Part shown: positions 47,220 to 60,539 of the stretch, in pieces
How the letters are laid out: the number at the start of each line of letters is the position of its first letter
Position numbering within the stretch: the stretch's first letter is position 1
DNA from: Isoetes taiwanensis
Lineage: Eukaryota; Streptophyta; Lycopodiopsida; Isoetales; Isoetaceae
Reading direction: 5' to 3'
Length of the DNA stretch: 64,000 nt
NCBI GenBank assembly: GCA_021234155.1
Contig: JAJEKV010000001.1
Location: 1,239,927-1,303,926, forward strand
Program-made: the position numbers and the translations under genes
Notes under the pieces: model-generated
Databases searched by the model: none
The model's input: the letters and a program-made list of their open reading frames with translations, nothing else
Told to the model about the DNA's origin: nothing

Positions 47220-48580
47220 TTTCTTTGTGAGTTAGAAATGGAGATTACGTGAAGCAATTCCTATTCTAATTCTTCTTTGGGGAGAAAAGACATTCCTAGT
47301 TATTTTTGTTAATGCTCTGCAATATCTTACTTCCTAAACACCGGTCTCGATGATTTCTATCTCGGTTGCTTGCTACTATAACCACTATTCTCACTTGTGC
47401 ATGTACAATGTATTCAATTCAACCACAAAGCAAAGAAAAAGATAACAAAAAGCGAAAAACAATACAAAAGATTAATAAGATTAATGAGAAAAGCGAGAGA
47501 AAAGTGGAGAACGATCTGAGAGAAAAGTGGAAACGATCTGAGAAAAATGAGATAAAAAAGGGTATGATATTACAAAAACATACTGGAAGATTTTCTTTTG
47601 GATGAGGAGGAGGCTTCCGGGGAGTTAAGCTTCCATGTGGGTATAGTCGTTGACAAAGCGTGAATAAGGATTTGTCGGTATGTAAATTGTATCGGGGATT
47701 AATAAGAGCCTCTAACAACGTAATATAAGAAAAAATGCACTAAAAGACTTCGAGAAAACTAAAAGCGACACTAAAAAGGGCCTCACTTTCTTCTCGGTGA
47801 TGCGCCCGCTCGAACAATGAATCTGGCGAGAACCGTATTGGAAGGCGTCTGATCCGTCGACCAAACCCATTTGTCATAAGATGTTGGAATCGCTCGGTTC
47901 GATCGATCGCTGATCGGTAAAGCGGGCGCCTAAGGAAACGAGGAGCGAAGAGTGAGAGAAAAGGGGAGGAAGAATGGTCGGGGGAGAGGAAGAGGGGTGC
48001 GATTAATTACTGGCTGCACCCTCGAACCTCGTAAAGTGCAATAAATATACTGTCGCGTGTGGGCCATGCCCTCCATGGCGTGGCGGTCGCGGATTCTTGG
48101 CGTGGCCCACGGTTTCAGCCTCTGAAGAGGCGCCACGTGGCCATGCCAAGATATGAAAGGGTAGGTTATATGTTTATATATGTTATCTTATGTATTTAAT
48201 AAGGTTTCAATGGTTGAATAGTATCAATGGTATATATGGTTACAATGTTCACATATGGTTTAGAAATAGGTGTGGTTGTATGCTTTAATATGGTTATATG
48301 ATTTTAGTTAATATGGTTGTATGATTTAATATGGTTATATTTAATATGTTTGTATGGTTTTATATGGTTCATATGGTCATATTTGTGGTGTTTGGGGCTA
48401 TATGGTTTTAATGTGAGCTTTTTCATTCAGGGAGCATGTGAGATGAGTAAAATGGAGCCGGGGAAGTCCAAAGGAGGCCATTGCCCCTAGGCTCCAATGG
48501 AGGAAGATGGGTTGCCTTTTGTTGCACCCTTGCAACCCCAGACGGTATTCTTGAGGGCATAATAGCTGCCAGTTGATCCA
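47220..48580. other. Non-coding stretch with ATGGTTATATG-type simple repeats
   Basis: A purine-rich stretch at 47430-47560 repeats GAGAAAAGTGGAAACGATC. At 48180-48400, AATATGGTTATATG-type words recur irregularly. No gene recognised. Confidence 0.45.
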
Positions 48581-48589
48581 TTTGATAGT

Positions 48590-51300
48590 GTGAATGATGA
48601 GAGGTCGGGAGATGAACATCTTGGAGTTGGCATTGTAAAGCTTCTTTTCGAAGTTGATACTATCATGTCGAGGGAAGCTCTAGTGATTGCATTGTGTGCT
48701 CAGGGCTCTTTGGAGTCCCAAGCTCGGTTGAGATGGCCAATTAGATTTATTACACACAAGAATGGTGATACTCTAGAATGTCCTCTTGAACTACACACCC
48801 CAAGGCCCACCCAAGGCCATGTGGAAGATTTGGTGGTCGATGAGCATCCTTTGATCACAAGGGAAGAGATGCTATGTCTTTCATAAAAGGCAGCCAAAGG
48901 TGCCCAAGAGGCCTAGAAGTGACAAATATTTAGAAAGGATGGAAAGTATGGCACCAACCAAAGAAAACACGGAGGCAATTAGGGGACAAGAGTGTTGCAA
49001 CCTAGATTGCAAAGGTGCATTACAATGTGGATGACCTCGTAAGTGGATAAGGTCCCAATACATTGGACGACTTCAAAAAGATAGGATTAATTTCATTTAC
49101 TCCTTGTGTAGGAATTCCGGCTATGATGAAAACACGGGGCCTACCGCTATATCAATTGAGGGAATGAAGGTATGTATGAGAGCATTGAGATGGATTCTTG
49201 GGGTGAGCAAGTCTTCATTTTCTGAGAATCTTGGGAGCGGGTTAGAAAAGGGCACACTTTGTTCCAACATGGTAATGCACTCACTTTGAAACCTAGAGCA
49301 AATACTCTAAAGGCCATTGCGGTCTTCGAGAGCTTTGTGAGATACATGTCTCAATCTATGCCCCACAAGTCGAAGGTGAGCGAGCACGGTGTGTGAGTGG
49401 TGCAAAATGTTGCCACAACACTATATCCAAAAGGAGTGCCTTAAGGAGGTCAACTCCATCCTAGAAACCTTCTTGGAGGTAGGCCTCTTTCTCAATCACG
49501 TTTCACAAGTTATGGAGCACTCACTTCTCGGACGTGAGTGTCCTACAACACATGCCATTCTCAAAAGTGCAACACTTGCATTCAACTCAAGGATACACTT
49601 GCATCAACTGCAATAGAGAAAGAAAGAATGGCAATTAGGGAGCAATTTGCAGATCACCAAAGGGACCAAATATCATGTAGGCAGTTGTATTGGCGGTGGA
49701 GAACATTTTTCTCGAGATCTGTGGGACAAATTTTTGTGTATAATTCATGATAAGATGGACCAACACAAGACTTTCTTGCCAAAGCTAGATCCTTTACCCA
49801 AGCGTTGTCAAAGCGGCTTTTCGGATGAAAGTAAGTCGGCGGGTGTATTAACACATGGTCATGGGCTGGAACATATGGTCATTTTGTGCTTGATCTATGG
49901 AGAGATGATCCAAACTTCCATGTGAGCTCTATTTTCAAGTGCTTGAGAACACTAGAGAAAGGATCGATAGAAGGGAGGAGGTATTCCCAAAGACCCATTT
50001 TGAGGCTTTGATGGATGATCAACCGCTTTGTTACCAAAGGCGAGATAAAAAGCTCACATCCAAGGTGTCTAGTGAATCAAGGAGGACTTGGGATGATTAC
50101 CCCTTACTTGAGAAATCCTTGCACGAGGAGCTATGTGTTCAGTTGGACAACTGTTGGAAAGAAAACAAGAATAGATGGATGTTTGGGGCAATGTCATACT
50201 TGACAAAGCGGTGGGAGTATTCAAAGTTGTGAAAGTGGGATTCATGATGGTTGGGCATACGCATGATGATATAGATGGATTCTTTGGAACTTTCTCCACC
50301 AAGCTCAAGAGAGAAAACGTGACCACTCTCCCGAACTAATGGATGTGTTTGAGAGCTGCATTGACCCCAACCCAATGGCTTTCTTGATGGATGAGGTTGC
50401 AGATTGGAAATCATTTGTAGAAGGATACTTGCTAGATGGCAAGGACCAGTTGGAGGACACACAAAGCCACTTCAATTCAAGTTTTGGGTTAGGGATGGAA
50501 TACCAATCATGCAATATAAGTGGAGACCAGGTGACAAGTTGTGGATGCCTGTACAAGGTATCGAAGTTGTGGCAAAGGGTGTCTTTGGTGAAGTTCTCAT
50601 TCCTAAAGGGCAGACCAAAACCACTACCTCCCTTCAAGGCAGGTCAAAGACTCTAGCCAAGCGGTGAAGGGCATCAAGGATTACATAACGCTTTGGGATG
50701 ATGTTGAAATGGAAAGCACACCTCCACTCTTAAGAAAAATCAAATGGACTCCTAATCAAGTCTTTGGGAGAAAGTTGTAACATGCTTAGAAACTGAACGA
50801 CCATGTGGGAGGGAGCTAAGAGAGCGGGTTCTTGCCGGAGTCAAGATGGGAGGGTTCTCAAGGTGCAAGCACGTCTAAGAATGCTCACTTGGGTCCCAAG
50901 TGGTTTGTGGGAAGTAAGGCCTCAAAGAAGTGGTTTGATCTTCCCGAGTGGGATCCCTTTGAGGACATCAAGGAAGGATACTTTGTGCTAGTAAGGCCCG
51001 ATGATGAGGATCTGTCCAATATGGTTAGGGTGGCACTCTCGATGTGACCACCACTATGCTCGATGGAGAGGAGTTGCGTCTGGATTCCAAATTCAATATT
51101 GGGAGCCCATTGGGAGGCACAAGAAGGGCAACTTGAAGGAGCAATACACCGGCTATTTGGGAGAAGAAGTGGAGGCCAAATTATGCTGACCCTCAAAGGA
51201 GGGAATTGGTGGAGTGTGTGGTATGGTCATATCCAAGTTCTCACATTGCAAAAGACAACACACACAAGATCCCAAGAAAGGAGATGGACAAGGCCATGAG
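48590..51300 (+). pseudogene. DUF7869-type protein (RNase H-like, possibly transposase-derived), frame-broken
   Basis: Blocks in changing frames follow this uncharacterised family in order: EGMKVCMRALRWILGVSKSS (49160-49220), a Cys-x2-Cys block (CNTCIQLKDTLAST) near 49570, CIIHDKMDQHKTFLPKL at 49735-49790, and LTHGHGLEHMVILCLIYGE. Then come QLDNCWKENKNRWMFGAMSY (50140-50200) and VGHTHDDIDGFFGTFSTKLK at about 50250-50310. The last two hold the Asp-Asn and Gly-His-Thr-His-x-Asp signatures shared by the family. The tail has DGIPIMQYKWRPGDKLW and LPEWDPFEDIKEGYFVL. Stops and shifts occur throughout (for example 49030, 49290, 49620, 50230). The function is unknown. A DDE/RNase H-like nuclease fold is my inference from these motifs. 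Confidence 0.65.
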
Positions 51301-51309
51301 CAACCTCCA

Positions 51310-52630
51310 TGCTATATCATTGTATGAGGGTGCATAATATTGAGAAGTTTGAAAACTTTCTCAACTAGTGGTTTGTAAAATTTATGAGGAAAACAAGTAA
51401 CCCAATTCTATGTGTGTCATGTGTAATTCTATTCAAGCAATCAATTCAGAAATTTCTTTTATGGTGTGTGAGTCCCATTTTCAGTCCGAGTCCCAAAATT
51501 CAAGATTTGTCCCACTTTAATTAAATACGACTTAGCTGCTTCAGACATCAGAGCAGCCATATGCATGGGAATATTAAAGAAGTCATCGACATGGATGTAT
51601 AACTCAGCAAAACCTGCCGCAATAAAAACGAAATAGCATTGAGGCCGATTATGAGCTCTGCGTCCACTCCATAGAGGTCCAAAACGAAAAAAACTAGCCA
51701 GTACAGAGTTAGGAAAAAGAGACAGGCCGATTGAGGGAAGGAGGAAAAATCTTGGCATGATCTATAGAAGCATGAAATGCACTGAAAAGATTGAAGCAGT
51801 CGGAGCAGAGGGGAGTAAGGAGGTGGAAGAGGTGTCGGAGGAGCCACCATGTAAGCCATAGGGGGCAACATTGAAGAACTACCTCCTTGCATTAGCTTTG
51901 AAACAAGTATCTAATTCAATTGTAGCACCTCCAACAATCAAGAAAACAAACTGCAACAAGAAAAGAAAGGGATTATTAGCATGAACACCTGAAAAGAAAT
52001 AGAAGCACATAAATCTCACCAAGATTCGTAAGGATTCGTGAAACTCATCACCTCATGGTGGTGAGGTCCCCAGCACTTAAGCAGATCCGAAGGACCTATG
52101 CAAAAAGATGCATTGGCTCTTCCTAAAGAAGGTGCCTTTGTCCTCCTTACTGTTTTGTCAAGCAAAGCATTAGATTTTTGTTACTTGAAATCATAGGCTT
52201 ATAAGATGACTTTGTAATTATTTGCAAAAAGCCATTTTTTTTACATTCCAGTTACTATACTATCGTCCTCAATACCAATTGTTGCAACTGTCAAAAGTTC
52301 AGTGTATGTGCCGTTATTTTTTTTTACAGGAGTTAGCCTTCAGCAGCGAGGACATCAAAGAAAAAACTGTGGCAGATAGGACTAGAGAGAAAAGCAGGGA
52401 TCCTCACTCTGTACCTTGATCTTTTGTCATCATACCCAATTAATTTTCTAATTTGAAGTAGTTTGTAGCTTTTTAATGTAACTTAGATCTTGTTTGCATG
52501 GCCATTACACTGCATTTATGAAAATCGTTCCGGTTGACGTAGGAGAATAGCTCTCTCAATCAGCGATAGACCACAACAGTTCTAACACATAAAGGCTCTA
52601 CAGACTGCAAATGTGCCTGTTCAGTTCTAA
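51310..52630. other. Spacer with minor open frames
   Basis: Minus-strand frames at 51892-51548 and 51758-51459 look partly hydrophobic but have no recognised domain. An exon-like block at 52330-52419 (after TTTTTACAG, reading ELAFSSEDIKEKTVADRTRE) may be a fragment linked to the next relic. Nothing else is supported. Confidence 0.35.
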
Positions 52631-52639
52631 CAGGTTCAG

Positions 52640-54060
52640 AGAATAGTTCAGTTGAAGGTGGTAGTTGGGCAGCTGCATTTCAAAATTGTGATGCTTTTGA
52701 TGCATAGTGGAAATGAAGCTGAAGCTGTCAAGTGGTTCAGACAGCACGTTACCTGTTACAAGCCATCTGTGGGACCCCCAGAAGGAGCATTTTTACACTG
52801 GGTTGGGCATGGGTTAGCAAGCAGTTCCATGTTTTTGCAGATCTGCTGAAAGCTAGCAATCAAACTTCTTCAGCGCCTTCAACATCTGTTCCTCTACTTT
52901 CTAAAGTTTTGGTTACCAATACTGAATTGCGACTTGGTTATTATTATCAAGTCTGATGCTGTGTTTATATATGGAACTGATGTATTTATGAATGTGAAGA
53001 TGGCAGCTGTATATGTATCTGAAAGGAGACACGCATTTTAAATGGCTTTGGCAACATTTGAAGCATTTGAAGATCTGGAAGCAATGGATATACTAGCTTC
53101 AGAAGATATTGTCCCACCTATATATATTGGTCAACCTCCACAAATAATAAGACAGGGTAACCCACTTGATTTACAGAGGTATGTCCTAGAATCTTGTTAC
53201 ATGCATTTAATCTACCTTAATATGACTTCTCTAGCTGATCTGCAAATTATGGTTCCAGTCCCACACATGTAGAATACATGAGACACGCAATTCTCGAGGA
53301 AAAGGAATTCCCATATACTCTCACTATCGACCTTTTCAAAAGAGCTCATGATGAGTACAAAATTATTAATGCAAGTCGGACAATCTATTATATAGGCAGC
53401 GAACTAGATTGTGAATACTTTACAGCCAGAGACTATACAAACGCCAAGCAGCTTTTGACACGGTTGCAGGGATGTATCAGAAAGAAGCTTGGGTTGCACT
53501 ACTGGGAGCGAGTCTTGAGTATTTAAGAGAATGTGCTTGCAACTTGGCTTGCTTAAGGAATATGTAGAGTACACTTTGGAGTTGGCAACTTTACTTGAAC
53601 CTACAGGGAACAGCAACAACATATCTGATTCTGCAGTACCAGCAGGACCACTTGGTTCTATTCAAAGATTGTAGTTGCACAGAGAAATAATTTCTGTTCT
53701 GCAAGGTGCCCAATCAGTACTTCCTGCACGGGAGTCTGAAGATGGTTTGGCCATTATTGAATCTCACCAAGTTGCACTACAGGTCGATCTCGTGAGTCGT
53801 CTCAAAGGAGTATTATCAGTTTGTGTAGGTTTTGTAGAACCATGCAAAACTGAAACAATTTATGGAGTATTTACTCCCGATTTGCTCATTCTACCCTAGA
53901 TCGTATTTACTCCAACTGACTGTAATTTTAAAGGGCCTCATATTTGGCAGAACAATGCAAATCGGGATCTCTTGATCTTGGCGAGTTTACAATCCCTGCA
54001 AAAATTGAAGCAGAGCTGGTTAAGTTTTCAGATGGAACAAGCGGACAGGCTTGTCGTGTG
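52640..54060 (+). pseudogene. TRAPPC11: TRAPPC11 pseudogene fragment
   Basis: Reads as plant TRAPP-complex subunit 11 (vesicle tethering at ER/Golgi) in exon order: QLKVVVGQLHFKIVMLLMHS, EAEAVKWFRQHV, then after a one-base slip at about 52800 WVSKQFHVFADLLKAS. An exon at 53050-53179 (EDIVPPIYIGQPPQIIRQGN) ends at GTATGT. The next starts after CATGTAG near 53272 (EYMRHAILEEKEFPYTL ... DYTNAKQLL), slips near 53457, and continues in another frame (DTVAGMYQKEAWVALLGASL, EYLRECAC). After another slip come EYVEYTLELATLLEP and, past a TAG at 53672-53674, LQVDLVSRLKGVLSVCVGF. Introns are kept, so it is a duplicated genomic fragment. Several stops and shifts make it inactive. Confidence 0.75.
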
Positions 54061-54069
54061 CAGAGAGGC

Positions 54070-57000
54070 GCCTAAGTGTAAACAACAATTTGATGGCTTT
54101 CTACACTGCAACTTTTGCCAACAGGGCGGCCTTGATTTGCAGGAGCAGAGCAATTTTGGAGAGCCATGCTTTGGAAGAATTATTAGAACACCGTATCTAT
54201 GATGACGACAAAGACTCCAACAAAGGCTTTGGGGTCCTGGGAATCAACTAGACCTCTATTCTGGGCCTCCAAATCAGGCTTATCGGCCTTAGAAATCATA
54301 GCACAGTGGCTCCATATGCAACCCTTCTTTTATATTTCTTGTGGTTTACATAACATGGGATACTTTGGATTAGACTTTCCATTGCAATTCCTTAATTTGT
54401 GAGCAATATTCCCAACTGCATGTGTCAGCATTGGAGTTGCAGAAGAACCCACAAAAAAAGAATCCCAAGGCAAAACTATTCTAGGAGAAAGTACCTTTGT
54501 GGAATCTGATGCAAGCTCATGCTGTGTTTGCCAAAAATCTTGAAGCAGGTCCTGCACATTGAAATATCGAATGTCTCTGAATTGGAGAGTTTCTCTGTGG
54601 CAAACGCATGGGATTCTTTAATCCATCCACGAGTTTTGTAGCCAAAAGAAAAGATCTGCAAATAGATATTTTGAAACCAATTTGAGGGGTAGTGATCAGT
54701 TTTATGTAAAAAACATCATTGCCTGCATATCTAAGTCTGCCGGTGATGGATGGTAGCCGAATTTGATAGAATGATTGTGAAAAAAACACTGATTTTACCC
54801 TAATTGTATCATTCCTATGAGTTAGGCCAGGGTGCTCTGGTGTCCAAATTCCATTTGCAGCCCGAAGATTTATTAAGGAAAACCTGTGGCAGATCGTAAA
54901 TCCAATATATCCAGTTCATGCAAGGCAAACCCGGCAGAGAAAACTTTATGTATTATGTGAAACATATTATTTGATTCTAAAATGACGGCTCTATTGCTGC
55001 AATTTTGATATTCCCAATTCTCTATTAAAGCTTTCAAATGCAACAACGAATCTTAGCTTTCCTACATTCTCCTTTTAAAGAATGGTATTTTCAACCTAGC
55101 ATGCCCAATTCCTGCCAGAGGTCGCAAAGTGAAGGGCAAGAGAAAATTTTGACAAAAGCACAATCTCATTAAAATGAGAAATTTCTTGATTCCAACTAGG
55201 GATGAAATTGTTTTTAAGACATTTTTTAAGGCATTTTATACCATAATGTGGCACCATTTAGCATTTTTTCACACATGTTTAGTCCAAATTTGGCACCATT
55301 AATATCAAAGGGAAAAAAAATAGCAAAAAAAAAAAAACAAGGTGCTGCGCACAGAGGGTTGCTCTCCATGGCCGGAGGGTGAAGTGGCTTAAAATCATAG
55401 TTCCATGACCAGAGGGTGAAGTGGCTTAAAATCATAGTTCACGGTCATGTTTTGACAATCAATTCAAATTGCTACATCAAGTCAATAGAATACTTGATAC
55501 TTGATAAGATACGAAACAATGTATGAATAATCTAAATAGAGAAATAAGAAGGGGGATGCAAAAGATCTTAGGAACTATGAATTGTTTGTATTTATGGCAT
55601 ACAATGTGAACCTCGTGTTAAATGCAAGAACATGGCTGTGATAATCCCCCTTTCCAAAAGCAACCTCTGCAGCTTCATTCATTGGCTCAACATTACACCA
55701 CATGACCTCTATCCTATCGATTTTCATCCTAGGAGGATCAAGATCTAGATAGATGACCAGCATTGTGAGCTAGCAATCAATGTATCGTATCTGCATATTT
55801 TATGACTTGCTATTTCCCTTACCCTTAACCTTTTCTATTTCTAGTTCCTATTCTAATTGAGAGCCTCATCTATCTTAGACTAGCTCCCAGACCCCCAAGC
55901 TTTGTTGTCCTTGACAGAACAGAGTATCTGGCACTACCATAGCGAGAAGAATGGGCGACGGGGAGAGTCACCTGGAATAGCCAACTTAGGCCAGTCACAA
56001 AGCATATCTGGGTATATACTGACATATACCCAAAATATGTCGTACACATATAAATGAAGATTTGCCATTAAAGGCGACCCAAAAACACACAAAATTTTGT
56101 CATAAAAAAACACACAACTTTGTCCGAAGAGTTGATATGCCACGTGAACAAGATCGTTAAACATGCATGTTGCGCTTCGAAAACAAAGTATGCTGGGGTT
56201 ACCATTGTTGGCCAAGGATCGCTGCCACAGTGGAGTAGAAATTGTGGAGTTCCAATTTTGCGCGTTATTTTTGCCTTTAATTCCATTGAATTGCTTTCTC
56301 TATCATGAGCTATTCATTCTTGTGTTTAATCTAGTATTGAAATTTATGCTTTACAAATCATGTTTACAACAAAATGCAACTCATTAGTAGGTATGCAATT
56401 GGAGCCAAAACATGACATACGCTTGGTAATTTTCGTGGGGAGGTGCTTTACCCCTTAAATTCAAACCCCTTCAAAATATCAAACGGCAGTGCAAAACTCA
56501 ACCCGGCCTCACACTCAAAAATTACGTAGTACATAGGCCCAATTATTTTCACATGAAAAATGGTGTAATTTGGTTGGGCTTCTTGGAGAGGTGCAAGACT
56601 CCACAATGGGCCGCCGTGTCTCCACTACCACCTCACTTTGCACCTCGCCCTTACACGAGGTAAAATGTTTTCTTTATATTATATTATAATAATACATAAA
56701 ATTTTGCACCATGGTTATACAAAACCTAACTCTTTGCACTATGGTTACGTAGAAAATAATGAACAAAACACCTGGGCACAGAAAGAACAAAGCACATCAT
56801 ATGCAAGTACCTGATCCATGAAAGAACCCTGAAATTCTTATCATAGCCTTGTAGCCGTATGCCAACACCATTAGCCTTGCTACAATCTTATACTCTTGAG
56901 TACAAGGAGGACAAAGTCGTTAAGAAGTTATCCATTTTATCAGGTGAGAAAGGTACAATCCCATGTATACACTATTGGCATGCAGCAATCAACCAACCGA

Positions 57001-58110
57001 TTTTTTCAAGCGAGAAAGCTACAATCCCAGGTATACGTTATTGACATGGCTCTTCAGGATCAACAAATCCATCGAGCGCGATGCAAACAAGTTATTCGTT
57101 GCGTATCTATAAAAGAAGATACTTCATATCAGCTTCGAATGGTCCATCTGTGCATGGGCATCGATATTAACATTGACACTCTCTATAAGCTCATTGTCTG
57201 TTATTTCATCATCATTTTTAGTGTCAATGTCATCATTACCCTCATCAATATCACTTTGCACATGTCCACCATGAGCAAAACTAATGGAGTCTCAGGTTCT
57301 TTCCCCATGTCAAGCTCAATTTTTGTTGAATCATCAATTAAGCTTATAGATTGTTGTTCTTACGTGGTGATACCATCAATATCAGCAGTATAGCTTCCCG
57401 TGATATTTCGTCAAAAATGCAGCAACAACTTATTGCCCAACAATCAACCAATTTGCATACCACAAAACATGGTAATTTGATACCTTGGTTATGTCAAGCA
57501 ATGGCTCTTGTTTTGCATAACGGAGTGTTGGAAACCAGAACCCATATATCCGTATTCAAGCTCTTAAGGTCTTTGAACTGATGTTCGGTGACAAAACCAA
57601 ACCGTGATTGTAGAGATTATTAGGCAAAAGAAAGCATGTAGTTATTACGAAAAGAACAACCACTGATCTTCATACATTTGATCGTGGTTTGCTAATGGGT
57701 GCAAGAAACAGCCTTCGTGGTTCATCTTCAAGAGCCTTTGAAGGCAAATGCATAAAATACTTATCCATACACTCGACTACATCAATGTCAAAACACCTGA
57801 CAACATCTCAGAAAGTTTCTTTATACTTGTACTTCGCAACACATTTTTCATCATATATGCAGAACTACAGGTCTGGTAAGACTTTCCAACATAAGTAAGA
57901 CGGGAAAGAAGTTAAATAACACTATGTTGCGGCAACTCTCTTAATGCAGCCCTCAAGCAACGTGTCAAAATGAAAAAGACCACAGAGAAATGATCGGTCC
58001 AGTTGAAATACTTATTAAGAAGGCCTTAAAAGTGACTCTTCATATGCAAGTACAATGAATCGTCAACGAGGTGCTCTAAAGCCAGTAAATAGAACCCTAA
58101 GCATAGCTAT
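54070..58110. other. Long stretch without a recognised gene
   Basis: Mostly AT-rich sequence with short frames. Notable items are a 40-bp direct duplication at 55375-55440 (AGGGTGAAGTGGCTTAAAAT), a duplicated segment at 56930-57045 (GAGAAAGCTACAATCCCAGG-type, two copies about 75 bp apart), and a protein-like but unrecognised plus frame at 57040-57390. Element boundaries are not visible. Confidence 0.4.
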
Positions 58111-58118
58111 ATTTCATC

Positions 58119-59345
58119 TTATTCATCCGACTTCGTGTCACCAGAAGTTGCATTGTGTATTGTTACTTCGTCCTGGAAACAAACTCTTTTCTTTCCTTGA
58201 CTTGGTCTTTTTCTATAATCTTTTGAAGTTGTCACTGAGATTCTGTCAGAAGAATATACTTTTGCTTGTGATAGTGGAATTCTTCTCCTCCTTCCTTTTG
58301 GTAGAAGAATATACTTGCAACAATAGAGGACAAGAACATACTTCCAAAATGAGAAGTGCCAGACCACTCCATATGTAAATAGTCCACTTCCATCTGTATA
58401 GCATTGAATACATCCATGGGCTGCACTATATATTTCAGGAAGTCCAGAACCAGGAGAGAACCCTGCTTTTGGCTCCACTAACACTTTCAAGTGCCCCAAT
58501 GAAGAATTCTCACCTTTGTAATCCATAATATCCAAGTTCAGCGTCTGATACTCTCTAGACAGATCAACCAATATTGACAGTGGCCAAATTAAAGTTTTGA
58601 TGTAACGGATAGGAGCATCTTGATATCTAACATAGAAGGTTGGCTTGACCGTGCTAAAATGTTGCCAGCATTAGATATCAGCTCTCCAGTTACCTATATA
58701 GAGAAACTTAAGTATCAGCAACATTTCCAAACTGGTGGGAAGGAGGCTATAGACTCTATGATAACACTCATAATACTACTATATATGCAATATAAGGTAA
58801 AAATCCATTGAGGGATGCATAATGGTGCAGGAAAGCTTCTTTTCCTTGATCCTAAAATCCTTTGTCCTCTTATGCTTCTACTCTATACGCTACTATAAAG
58901 AGATATGAAAACAATGAGTTTCCTCACATGATGCACAAAGACATGTCCGACCTAGGATGGTATGTGATCATGGTAGAATCCTGAAGTTCATGCATAGATA
59001 ATTTATGAAGTTCATGGTAATCTGGTAGTGTTAATTGGACCGTTGCATGAATCTTCAGTGTCAGATTTGCATTAGTGATTTTTTGTGGTGCAATGGACTG
59101 TGAACGAACAAGTGGAATGTATGCACTTGGACGAGCTTGGGTATAGTCAAAATATAACGATTCTCTAATGTTAATAGGCTCTTGGACAAACCTGTTCACA
59201 AGGATAAGGTCAAATCAGTATGCAGGGACGAAAAGGGTACTCAAAGCAAGGCCCACATAGATTACCTTCAGGAATCCCCAACCAAGCTTTCTTGCAGCAA
59301 CCCATAGTTTTGGCCCAATATAAGCTGCTCTATCCCTCATGTCTG
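58119..59345 (-). pseudogene. Seipin-like gene, damaged
   Basis: Seipin shapes lipid-droplet formation at the ER. Read on the minus strand: 59340-59260 gives KLWVAARKLGWGFL and IYVGLALSTLFV (first membrane helix, then a stop). At 59199-58960 comes FVQEPINIRESLYFDYTQAR, PSAYIPL and the luminal beta-domain start KIHATVQLTLPD. At 58700-58640 comes GELISNAGNILARSSQPSML, a one-base slip, then APIRYIKTLIWPLSILVDLS. The rest is REYQTLNLDIMDYKGEN, LKVLVEPKAGFSPGSGLPEI and YSA, then the second membrane helix FWKYVLVLYCCKYILLPKGR followed by a basic tail to 58119. The order and two-helix topology match plant seipins. At least one stop and one shift argue for a pseudogene; the final 150-residue block is still open. 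Confidence 0.72.
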
Positions 59346-59349
59346 CAAA

Positions 59350-60535
59350 AATGGATAACTTGTCAGTCAGAACCCATACTACTCTTTTAATTCAAAAATC
59401 TGGCATGCTGGATGAACAAGCAAATGGCTGAAAAACATTGACAACCATATGATAGCTGAAAATGCTTAGACAATCAGCTTTATTTGAAGAACTACAGCTT
59501 GCACTGTCTCAGAAATGTCGTAACAAATTTGAAGATAGTTTAGAAGACAGTACATCTTTATCTCCAAAAGATAGATGGAGCCAGGTGCCCTAATGCAAAT
59601 GGCTAGATGAGCTTACATCTTGCTCAAGCCTTCGTTGTTCTGCCATGCAGGTTCTTTCAAACTTTGCCAAGTACTAAGACATACTTATTTATCCTGAATA
59701 GAACAGCTTATGCGCTTCCGGGACTTCTAGATTCCACAGAGCCTCTCTTTGCGGTGAAGATGACAAATTTACAATTTTCTGTACCTGAAACATGCAAAAT
59801 ACCTAAGATACGAGAAGCTTCTCTAAAAGGAAATCTCAATGCATAACTTAACAAAAGGCTTTATGAGTTTGACTTGCAGAACAACAGTGTTAACATTTAG
59901 GCACCCAGAGTTCTTGCATCACTCGTATGGCAGCAGGCGTCTGTGGCACAAGTTCAAGTAAAGAATAGACATAAATTTCAACGAAGAACAATGCAGCTAG
60001 ATAGTAATTGGCATACATGAGATTTGTCTGCATAAAATAATGCAGCCAAGCAACTACTTTTGGCCATTGGGTCTCTACCTGCTGATGATTAAACAATGTA
60101 AATATGAGATGAATGTATCTAGACTAAAGGCAGACTGTTAACACGGCAAGACCTTGGCATTATTGGCTATTGAGTCATCTCTGCCTACCAGCTGTATACA
60201 GAATCTGGGCTACATTGCCATATAACAAAACCAAAAGTGACCACATGCACAATTTATAGATGGACTTTAAGATTGATGTTATATTTATCCCATAGACACA
60301 TAGAGAAAGGTAATCAGACAATCTAAGCACAGCTCAAAAAGCCAATATATTAAAACCACAAAAGTGGAACCACCTTGACCAATGGAAACCCATTATTTGT
60401 AGCATATGCATCAATAACCAACACATAGATTCCTGCAAGCCATTTATACGGGACTGTAAAAGCACAACATTGTTACTTCTCTATTACACACTTATTACAG
60501 TTAATACATGCCTTCGTTCCAGACCCTAAAGCCCA
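59350..60535. other. Spacer upstream of the seipin-like relic
   Basis: A minus-strand 68-residue frame at 60096-59890 contains a hydrophobic stretch and could be an N-terminal exon of the seipin-like gene, but I cannot support the join. Otherwise no gene is seen. Confidence 0.35.
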
Positions 60536-60539
60536 GTAT

